6,859 bases of DNA from Chlorobiota bacterium (GTDB lineage: Bacteria > Bacteroidota > Ignavibacteria > Ignavibacteriales > Ignavibacteriaceae). Each line of letters opens with the position of its first letter. Positions within the stretch are counted from its first letter, which is position 1. The notes beneath the pieces are model-generated. The model did not search any database. It saw nothing but the letters and a program-made list of their open reading frames with translations, and had not been told where the DNA came from. The position numbers were made by a program, and so were the translations under genes. The stretch is taken from contig RHKR01000120.1 of NCBI GenBank assembly GCA_008363265.1, positions 1 to 6,859 on the forward strand. The letters are read 5' to 3'. Below are positions 1-5,204 of the stretch, piece after piece.

Positions 1-291
1 TATTTGATGCACGACGGCGGGTTTAGTGGAGTTCGTGATTTTGTGGTAAAAGAGTCGAAATACATGCTCCAGGAAGACAGCGGCATACCTGTCAAGTATT
101 TCAAGGCAGATGAATGGGACAGAAGATTCTACGGCGTTTACAGTGCTCCTATTCCACTGTTCGCAAGCAGGGTGCAGAAAGATCTGCAGGCCGAGTTCAG
201 AAAGAAAGACCAGGTTAAGCCTCTTCCTTTCGGTATCGGTTACTATTGGGAACAGGGCCGCAGCAATCTTATGTTCGCCCTCAAGAAGTAA
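1..291 (+). CDS. Unidentified protein, C-terminal fragment (5' end outside window)
   Basis: The frame is open from the first base to a TAA at 289-291, leaving 96 visible residues. TTG and ATG codons at 4 and 7 are probably internal, because the frame continues to the window edge and no ribosome binding site is visible. The fragment is soluble-looking, with no membrane segment or sorting tail. Recognisable stretches are a DSGIP segment, then a WDRRFYGVYSAPIPLF segment, and an aromatic LPFGIGYYW stretch close to the end. This pattern vaguely recalls the C-terminus of a family of uncharacterised exported bacterial proteins, but I cannot name it and assign no function. The gene converges on the TPR gene with only 3 bp between stop codons. 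Its likely terminator is the hairpin at 348-381. Confidence 0.8.
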   Translation, partial: YLMHDGGFSGVRDFVVKESKYMLQEDSGIPVKYFKADEWDRRFYGVYSAPIPLFASRVQKDLQAEFRKKDQVKPLPFGIGYYWEQGRSNLMFALKK

Positions 292-294
292 GGA

Positions 295-1047
295 TCACTT
301 ACAGTATTTCGAAAGGGAATCAGCCGCGGAAGTGGCGCCCGAATTTAGAGCCTGTTCAAACATTGAGCAGGCTTCTTTTTTATCTCCCGTCCTTGCCATT
401 ATGCTTCCGAGCATAAGGAGGGTTCTCTGATTACCTGGGTTTTTACTTACCGAGTTCTCAAGGTATATTTTTGCTGTATTGAAATCATTCTTTAAAAAGT
501 AAGCCTCTCCGAAGTACTCCTGCAGATATTCGAATTCCGGATTCAGTCTCTGTACTTTCTCAAGTTCTGTAATTGCTTCGTCTGGCATCCTCAGCTTAAG
601 ATAATATGCTGCTTTGTGGATCGGGACGAGGTGGTTCCCGGCATCTGTCGATTCTGCCTTCAGATAGCTTTCAAGTGCTTTTTGGTTCTCACCCTTTTCA
701 AAATAGAGGTTGCCGAGGAGTACCATCGCATCGATCTTCTTGGAATCAATATCGAGAACGTGTAAAAAATCTTTCTCTGCTTCACCATATTTTTTCATCC
801 CCTGATACGCAAGTCCCCTGAACATTAGGGCAGAAGTATCCCGGTCGTCAATGTCAAGTACCCTGCCGAAGAGAGTCAAAGCACTCTCATATTTCCCTTC
901 AGAGAGCCTCTGAAAACCTTCTGATTTAAGATCAATGATGGCTTCACGGTCGGCCTTTTCCGATTTCTGGTAGAAGTGATATATCACGTAGACTTGCACT
1001 AAAGCTGCAAAAACTAAAAAAATAGCGAGGTTTCTGTTCTTCTTCAT
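295..1047 (-). CDS. Membrane-anchored TPR-repeat protein
   Basis: This is a 250-residue protein with a short basic N-terminus (MKKNRN), one hydrophobic helix at about residues 8-26, and a soluble repeat domain. The repeats fall on an exact 34-residue period with no gaps: about 37-70, 71-104, 105-138, 139-172, 173-206 and 207-240, followed by a short capping tail ending in Lys. Typical TPR positions are visible, such as G/A at position 8 of each unit (GLAY, GNLY, GEAY, GSIM), A in the second helix (ESAL, GEAE, QKAL, DEAI, NTAK, KEAC) and DID/LNP turns. TPR domains are protein-interaction scaffolds. The hydrophobic helix is more likely an uncleaved anchor than a signal peptide, since no AxA site follows, so the domain may face the periplasm. 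The partner is unknown. The ATG at 1045-1047 follows a weak GA-rich stretch (AAAAAGAGAA). The gene diverges from the amidase gene over 67 bp and ends 3 bp from the convergent upstream gene; no terminator of its own is visible. Confidence 0.9.
   Translation of the reverse strand: MKKNRNLAIFLVFAALVQVYVIYHFYQKSEKADREAIIDLKSEGFQRLSEGKYESALTLFGRVLDIDDRDTSALMFRGLAYQGMKKYGEAEKDFLHVLDIDSKKIDAMVLLGNLYFEKGENQKALESYLKAESTDAGNHLVPIHKAAYYLKLRMPDEAITELEKVQRLNPEFEYLQEYFGEAYFLKNDFNTAKIYLENSVSKNPGNQRTLLMLGSIMARTGDKKEACSMFEQALNSGATSAADSLSKYCK
348..381 (+). terminator. Intrinsic terminator embedded in the antisense TPR gene
   Basis: AGCCTG (349-354) pairs with CAGGCT (368-373). A U-G wobble (355/367) and TCAA (356-359) with TTGA (363-366) continue the stem to a 3-nt ACA loop, giving about 11 pairs. 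The stem is followed on the + strand by TTCTTTTTT (373-381). It lies about 57 bp after the stop codon of the upstream + strand gene, as expected for its terminator, yet it sits within the coding sequence of the opposite-strand TPR gene. In the TPR transcript the hairpin has an A-run before it and no U-run after it, so it should act in one direction only. Termination itself is inferred. Confidence 0.7.
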
Positions 1048-1093
1048 TTCTCTTTTTGTAAGTTATCAGAAGTAAATTTTGAAAATGTGAAAC

Positions 1094-1125
1094 CAAATAT
1101 ATACGAGTTGCTCCATGCGATCAAT
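1094..1125 (-). promoter_or_regulatory. Candidate Bacteroidota-type promoter for the TPR gene
   Basis: Read on the - strand, TATATTTG (1101-1094) matches the TAnnTTTG -7 consensus of Bacteroidota exactly. Twenty bases upstream is ATTG (1125-1122), a 3-of-4 match to the TTTG -33 box at the consensus spacing. Transcription would begin near 1090, leaving a leader of about 43 nt. The -33 box lies inside the first codons of the divergent amidase gene. Short AT-rich motifs arise easily by chance, so this is tentative. Confidence 0.4.
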
Positions 1126-4063
1126 AATAACTGTTACATTATTCCTCTTTTTATTTTTGGTGCCCGCGGTATTTCCCCAGCAGGCTGACGCGGAAAAGAT
1201 AGCCGGGTTCAGGCAAAAACTGGCGAAGGAGTTAAGGGCAAACCACAAGAATTACAACCTTTCTCCCTCCACAAAAATCGATACGGTTTACACTAACAGC
1301 GGGAATGAACTTGTGATCGGACTGAACCGGAGGTCATCAGGAAATGTGATCAGAGAGGATAATGTATCGATGATGACGCAGAAATTTACTGATTTCAAGA
1401 ATGAAAACGGTTTTGCCAATTATGGTCTGCGTATATTCATGGGTGCATTTGAACTTGCGGAAATGGTGCCGAACTACTTTCGCGAGGATATGGACCAGGA
1501 CTCAAGGCGCTTGCCTCTGAAGAATGAGATCACGCGACTGGTTACACGGAACGACAGGCCATTCAAAATTGAGAAGGGACTGGATGGAAGAAACATCGCC
1601 CTCTGGAACTCGCATGGCTGGTATTACAGTCACGAGGATGACCGATGGCAGTGGCAGCGTGCCAGGCTCTGGGGTACGGTGGAAGACCTCCTGACCTCAT
1701 CAATGGTGCTTCAGTATCTTGTTCCCATGCTTGAAAACGCCGGTGCCGGGGTGTTTCTTCCGAGGGAAAGGGATATTCAGTGGCGGGAGGCTGTGGTTGA
1801 CCCCGAGGCCCGGAACAATGGGGAAGGGGTTGAGAATTTTTCCAAATGGGAGAAAGCAGGGATTGGTTTCGGATATCAGTTAACGTATTCCGCAAATCTG
1901 AACCCGTTTCATCAGGGGAGTTTTCTAAAAAAGGCAGCGGTCTCAAAAGAGGAGTCACCACTTGTTTATACCCCAACGATACCCGAGACCGGTGAGTATG
2001 CTGTTTATGTTTCTTACGGAAAAGACCCGGACGGGAAGAACATTTCCAACGCTCTCTATACGGTACGTCACGCGGGCGGTACCACTTCATTTACAGTTGA
2101 CCAGACAAGGGGGTGGGCTACCTGGATTTATCTGGGCACATTCAAGTTTTACAAAGGGAATGACCCGGGAATGGGGGCGGTTACAGTCTCAGACCGGAGC
2201 AACAGCACGGGGGTTGTAACTTCTGATGCAGTCAGATTTGGCGGCGGAGTGGGTGTTGTTGTCAGAAATGGTGTTAGTGGACGGCCACGGTTCACGGAAG
2301 CGGCGCGCTATTACCTTCAATACATTGGCGCGCCGGATACGCTCGTCTACAGCCACAGGAAGGACACCGACGACTATGTCGACGACTATTCTTCCCGTGG
2401 TGAGTTCGTAAACTGGCTTAATGGAGCACCGGGTGGACCTAATAAAAAGAGGGACATCGAGGGGCTTCATATTCCGGTCGACCTTTCAATGGCCTGGCAT
2501 ACCGATGCCGGAATACTCGGAGCCGACTCCACGGTAGGAACGCTGATGATCTACAGTTCTGTGGGAACCGACACTTCATTTTTCCCGAACGGCCGCTCGA
2601 GAATGGCGAACCGTGACCTCGCGGATATCGTGCAGACCCAGATCGCGGAGGATATCCAAAAGCTGTTCGACAGGAAGTGGACCCGCCGCGAAATGTGGGA
2701 CGCAAATTATTCGGAAGCAGTAAGGCCGAATGTACCCGGGATTCTTCTCGAACTTCTTTCACACCAGAATTTCGCTGAAATGAAATTTTTCTGGCAGCCC
2801 GGATTCAAGTTTAATGTGTCAAGAGCCATTTATAAAGGAATGCTCAGGTTTATGGCATCGATGCATGGAACTGACTACGCCGTTCAGCCACTTCCGGTTC
2901 ATTCTTTTCAGGCAAGGCTGGACAATAACGATGCGGTGCTCGCATGGAGCCCGGCGGTTGATCCTTTGGAGTCAACTGCCAATCCTGAAGGGTACATTGT
3001 GTACAGAAGGATAGGGGAGGGCGGATTCGACAACGGCCGGTTCACTTCCGATGATTTTTATATTGATTCAAACATACCCGTTGGGCAGGTGGTAAGCTAC
3101 AAGGTGACTGCAGTTAATAGTGGCGGTGAGAGTTTTCCATCAGAAGTACTTGCGGTTGGTATTGGCAAGAACTGCGAAAAAGAGGTTCTGATCGTTAACG
3201 CATTCGACCGCCTCGATGCCCCGGCGACCGTGGTCGAGAAAGGCTATGAGGGATTCCTCTTCGGGGTTGATGAGGGTGTCCAGTATGGGAAAAATATTGC
3301 TTACATCGGAGAACAGGTTGATTATGACCGTAAATCGGACTTTAAATCGAACGATGCCCCCGGTTTTGGGGCCACCCGGTCAAACCTTGAGGGGAAGGTA
3401 ATCGCGGGTAACACGTTTGATTTTACAGCCATTCATGGTGCAGCTGTTCTTGATGCCGGGTTTTCATTCAGCAGCGTTTCAGATGAGATCTTTGAGAAGG
3501 ATTGGTACAAGGTTGACAGGTACAGTATGATCGATCTGATCGCGGGTGAAGAAAAATCAACCACGGTCAAGCTTGGTCTTGATCCGGTAGTGCGGGAGGA
3601 TTTTCGTCTGTTCACTCCCGGAATGATCAGAAAACTTGATTCATGCTTCTCAGCGGGGAAGGCACTCTTCCTCAGCGGATCGTATATCGGAACTGAATTG
3701 GAGCACGATACGGTTACTGCAAAATTCGGTGTGGAAACCTTGAAAGTGAAACTTGGTACAAAATTCGCCACCACGGGAGGCGACCTGATCATTTCTGATA
3801 AATTTGGAGATACACATACTGACAGGTTCCGTTTCAATACAGCGCACTCAGAAGATATCTACCGTGTGGAGGCCCCTCAGGCTCTCAATCCCGAAAAGGA
3901 TGGTGAAACCCTCGCGCGCTATGCTGAAAATACCAACTCAGCCATTGTCGGGTATCGGGGTACCCATCGCTCGGTCGTCGCCAGTTTCCCGTTCGAAACC
4001 CTCTTAACCCCTGAACAACGGAATGAATTCATGAAACTCGTCCTCCGGTATTTGGGGATGTAG
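1115..4063 (+). CDS. Exported N-acetylmuramoyl-L-alanine amidase-like protein with inserted golvesin/xanthan-lyase-type domain and FN3
   Basis: The protein has 982 residues. A signal peptide (about 1-26, hydrophobic core TVTLFLFLFLVPAVF) is probably cut near ADA|EK. Residues about 155-585 form an Amidase_3-type zinc amidase. Expected zinc ligands are H167 (WNSHGW), E190 (GTVEDL) and H462 (AWHTDAG), with E546 (GILLELLSHQNF) as catalytic glutamate; all four are present, so it should cleave the MurNAc-L-Ala bond of peptidoglycan. Between the LPRERD strand (215-220) and H462 sits an insert holding a golvesin/Xly CBD-like beta domain (about 225-377; signatures YTVRHAGGTTSFTVDQTRG and VTSDAVRFGGG). 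An FN3 domain follows (about 594-682), then an alpha/beta amidotransferase-like region (about 687-982; VLIVNAFDRLDAP, FTAIHGAAVL, ALFLSGSYIG). Relatives are often annotated xanthan lyase, which I think misleading. There is no type IX sorting tail, so it probably stays in the periplasm. ATG 1115 is the first start after an in-frame stop at 1088; no clear Shine-Dalgarno is seen. Confidence 0.85.
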   Translation: MRSIITVTLFLFLFLVPAVFPQQADAEKIAGFRQKLAKELRANHKNYNLSPSTKIDTVYTNSGNELVIGLNRRSSGNVIREDNVSMMTQKFTDFKNENGFANYGLRIFMGAFELAEMVPNYFREDMDQDSRRLPLKNEITRLVTRNDRPFKIEKGLDGRNIALWNSHGWYYSHEDDRWQWQRARLWGTVEDLLTSSMVLQYLVPMLENAGAGVFLPRERDIQWREAVVDPEARNNGEGVENFSKWEKAGIGFGYQLTYSANLNPFHQGSFLKKAAVSKEESPLVYTPTIPETGEYAVYVSYGKDPDGKNISNALYTVRHAGGTTSFTVDQTRGWATWIYLGTFKFYKGNDPGMGAVTVSDRSNSTGVVTSDAVRFGGGVGVVVRNGVSGRPRFTEAARYYLQYIGAPDTLVYSHRKDTDDYVDDYSSRGEFVNWLNGAPGGPNKKRDIEGLHIPVDLSMAWHTDAGILGADSTVGTLMIYSSVGTDTSFFPNGRSRMANRDLADIVQTQIAEDIQKLFDRKWTRREMWDANYSEAVRPNVPGILLELLSHQNFAEMKFFWQPGFKFNVSRAIYKGMLRFMASMHGTDYAVQPLPVHSFQARLDNNDAVLAWSPAVDPLESTANPEGYIVYRRIGEGGFDNGRFTSDDFYIDSNIPVGQVVSYKVTAVNSGGESFPSEVLAVGIGKNCEKEVLIVNAFDRLDAPATVVEKGYEGFLFGVDEGVQYGKNIAYIGEQVDYDRKSDFKSNDAPGFGATRSNLEGKVIAGNTFDFTAIHGAAVLDAGFSFSSVSDEIFEKDWYKVDRYSMIDLIAGEEKSTTVKLGLDPVVREDFRLFTPGMIRKLDSCFSAGKALFLSGSYIGTELEHDTVTAKFGVETLKVKLGTKFATTGGDLIISDKFGDTHTDRFRFNTAHSEDIYRVEAPQALNPEKDGETLARYAENTNSAIVGYRGTHRSVVASFPFETLLTPEQRNEFMKLVLRYLGM

Positions 4064-4077
4064 GGGTGGGTGGAGTG

Positions 4078-4119
4078 TATGGGGTTTGGGGTATGGGATT
4101 TTGGGTATGGGGTTTAGGG
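4078..4119 (+). repeat. Three tandem 14-bp G-rich units, predicted G-quadruplex
   Basis: Units at 4078-4091, 4092-4105 and 4106-4119 follow TATGGGRTTTDGGG on an exact 14-bp period. A partial TTTAGG follows at 4120-4125, and two further G-tracts precede the array (4063-4066, 4068-4070). Within the array six runs of at least three G are separated by loops of 3-5 bases (4081, 4088, 4095, 4103, 4109, 4117). This satisfies the usual G3+N1-7 rule for a G-quadruplex on the + strand and in the 3' end of the amidase mRNA. The end (GGGTTTAGGGTTTAGG) resembles a telomere-type repeat by chance. Function is unknown. Confidence 0.8.
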
Positions 4120-4123
4120 TTTA

Positions 4124-4217
4124 GGCCGTGGCGGGCTGAAAACGGAACCCGGTCTTTTTTTCACCGGGATTACGCACGGTGCCAGAGTATATCGCCCTCA
4201 GCCACGGGCTGAAGGCC
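4124..4217. repeat. REP-like inverted-repeat intergenic element
   Basis: CCGTGGC (4126-4132) is the reverse complement of GCCACGG (4201-4207), and GGGCTGAA is repeated directly at 4133-4140 and 4206-4213. Inside are several local hairpins: CCCGGT/ACCGGG (4148-4153 with 4163-4168, nine-base pyrimidine loop), the competing CACCG/CGGTG (4162-4166 with 4177-4181), and TCAGCC/GGCTGA (4198-4203 with 4207-4212, three-base loop) extended past one mismatch by GCC/GGC. Two GTGGC-bearing arms in opposite orientation around a spacer resemble a REP/BIME-type mobile repeat. Whether it recurs in the genome cannot be seen here. Confidence 0.5.
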
Positions 4218-4237
4218 GAATATTTTTGATGAGATAT

Positions 4238-4280
4238 AGAAAAACAGGCTGCCGGAAATGATCCCGGCAGCCATTTTTTG
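4238..4280. terminator. Bidirectional intrinsic terminator between convergent amidase and cytochrome genes
   Basis: GGCTGCCGG (4247-4255) and CCGGCAGCC (4264-4272) form a perfect 9-bp GC-rich stem with an 8-nt loop. On the + strand it is followed by ATTTTTTG (4273-4280), serving the amidase gene about 180 nt upstream. On the - strand it is followed by TGTTTTTC (complement of 4239-4246), serving the cytochrome gene, whose stop codon is only about 10 bp away. Convergent orientation of the two genes fits a shared terminator. Confidence 0.85.
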
Positions 4281-4282
4281 TA

Positions 4283-4870
4283 TTATTTAATATCGTTGGG
4301 AGCGATGGGATTGGGGACTGTGTTCTTCACCGGTTTGGTGGTTTTCAGATATGCGAAAACGGCTTTCAGATCTTCATCCGTCATGTTCGCGTATGATGGC
4401 CACGGCATCGGGGGGAGAAGCGGTCTGGTGTTATCCATGCCTTTATACTTTCCTTCGCGCATCGCTTTGATGAACTGTTCCTCAGTCCAGGTTCCTATAC
4501 CCGTGGCATCAGAGGTGATGTTCGCAGCGTAGGAAACTCCCCACGGTCCCACCGCAGCAGTGTTCATATGATTGAACAACACCCACGATTTCAATTCATT
4601 CTTGTTGACCGGTGCGAGAGGAATATCCGCCGGATGCCCTGAAAGACGAAGATTTTGATCCGGTGCCGGGCCTTTTGGTCCCATCACTTTCGGACTGTGG
4701 CAGTCGTCGCATCCCGCAATTGCAACAAGGTATTCACCTCTTTTCACGGGGTCTTCCTGCGAAGCAGGTTTGGCAGTCACCTGCTCCTGCTCTACTTTTG
4801 CTTTGCATCCGGTGATAACCAGTGTTGCGATGACCGTGAGGCCGAGCAATGAATAAATGGTTTTCTTCAT
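4283..4870 (-). CDS. Monohaem c-type cytochrome lipoprotein
   Basis: This 195-residue protein starts with a lipoprotein signal peptide (MKKTIYSLLG..., hydrophobic to about 20). The lipobox ITGC makes C22 the predicted lipidated residue. An acidic/polar linker (about 23-40) follows, then a class I cytochrome c domain. The single haem-attachment motif is CDDCH (C54, C57, H58), with H58 as proximal ligand. The likely distal ligand is M155 in PPMPW, followed by the typical closing helix (MTDEDLKAVFAYLKT, about 163-177). The PMPW...MTDEDLKA pattern resembles the cytochrome domains that accompany periplasmic dehydrogenases. It should carry electrons on the periplasmic side of a membrane; donor and acceptor are not indicated by the neighbours. 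ATG 4870 is well supported by an AGGAGAG ribosome site six bases upstream. The gene is flanked by non-coding DNA and appears monocistronic. Confidence 0.93.
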   Translation of the reverse strand: MKKTIYSLLGLTVIATLVITGCKAKVEQEQVTAKPASQEDPVKRGEYLVAIAGCDDCHSPKVMGPKGPAPDQNLRLSGHPADIPLAPVNKNELKSWVLFNHMNTAAVGPWGVSYAANITSDATGIGTWTEEQFIKAMREGKYKGMDNTRPLLPPMPWPSYANMTDEDLKAVFAYLKTTKPVKNTVPNPIAPNDIK

Positions 4871-4876
4871 GTTGAT

Positions 4877-4883
4877 CTCTCCT
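4877..4883 (-). promoter_or_regulatory. Shine-Dalgarno of the cytochrome gene
   Basis: On the - strand AGGAGAG lies six bases before the ATG at 4870, a strong match to the anti-Shine-Dalgarno sequence. It fixes the start. It also stands out because the other two complete genes in the window have weak or no Shine-Dalgarno sequences, suggesting relatively efficient translation of the cytochrome. Confidence 0.75.
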
Positions 4884-5121
4884 GTCTTCCCTGTGAAAGG
4901 GAAGTTGAATATGGTTGATGATGATTAAACTTTTCGGTAATCTTCCGCTCTGAACTCAGCCACGAAGCCGACCCCCTCCCACGTATGATTTCCGAAATTA
5001 ACACATAATAGTATACAAAAGTCCAAACAAAAATCATCAGATTACACATCGTATTGATGCGCTGCACTAATAATAATTAAACGGAATTATAGAATGATAA
5101 GGGAGTATCAGTGAAGGTAAT
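4884..5121. other. Non-coding upstream region of the cytochrome gene
   Basis: Together with the flanking sites this forms a 334-bp stretch between two - strand genes. It is AT-rich, especially 5000-5100, and should hold the cytochrome promoter. I found no full TAnnTTTG box on the - strand. A 66-codon open frame (4867-5067, -) crosses it, but it overlaps the cytochrome start and has no ribosome site or recognisable sequence, so I do not call it. I see no riboswitch or RNA gene. Confidence 0.5.
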
Positions 5122-5152
5122 AAAAAAGGCTGCCATTTTCATGACAGCCTTT
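5122..5152 (-). terminator. Intrinsic terminator of the type IX secreted protein gene
   Basis: AAAGGCTG (5125-5132) pairs with CAGCCTTT (5145-5152). After one C-A mismatch, CAT (5134-5136) pairs with ATG (5141-5143) around a TTTC loop. Read on the - strand the stem is followed by a T-run (complement of A6 at 5122-5127). It lies about 50 bp after the stop codon at 5205-5207, so it should separate this gene from the cytochrome gene downstream. Confidence 0.8.
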
Positions 5153-5177
5153 AATTCTTGTTCAGAGTCTAAGACCA

Positions 5178-5193
5178 ATCCGCCGCGGCGGAT
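5178..5193. repeat. 16-bp perfect palindrome
   Basis: ATCCGCCGCGGCGGAT is fully self-complementary and much more GC-rich than the surrounding AT-rich spacer. It lies 11 bp after the stop codon of the secreted-protein gene and 25 bp before its terminator. It could be a dispersed repeat half, a dimeric protein site, or an RNA hairpin at the 3' end of the mRNA. With no central spacer it would need to open a few bases to form a loop. Function is unknown. Confidence 0.55.
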
Positions 5194-5204
5194 CATCGCT
5201 CAAA

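Noticed and set aside
1055..1081. Promoter for the amidase gene (TTTG at 1055-1058 and TAAATTTTG at 1073-1081)
   Set aside because: The -7 box has one extra T and the spacing to the -33 box is only 14 bp, well below the usual 19-21.
1563..2090. 175-codon frame on the - strand
   Set aside because: It lies antisense within the amidase domain and inserted domain, whose protein sequence is clearly conserved; the product is Arg/Pro/Ser-rich shadow sequence.
3433..3837. 134-codon frame on the - strand
   Set aside because: It is antisense to the well-supported C-terminal region of the amidase protein and shows no domain or start signal.
4111..4125. Telomere-type repeat (TTTAGGG)
   Set aside because: Only about two units are present, inside a bacterial intergenic region and as part of the 14-bp array; it is not a chromosome end.
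4985..5045. Promoter for the cytochrome gene in the AT-rich stretch
   Set aside because: TTTG boxes occur on the - strand, but no TAnnTTTG stands at the right distance; the best partner matches only four of six fixed bases.
4867..5067. 66-codon frame on the - strand upstream of the cytochrome gene
   Set aside because: It overlaps the cytochrome start and the strong Shine-Dalgarno, has no ribosome site of its own, and its product has no recognisable features.
4247..5152. Shared AGGCTGCC at 4246-4253 and 5127-5134 as a paired repeat
   Set aside because: Both copies are arms of intrinsic terminators, and similarity does not extend beyond the stem, so common terminator composition explains it.
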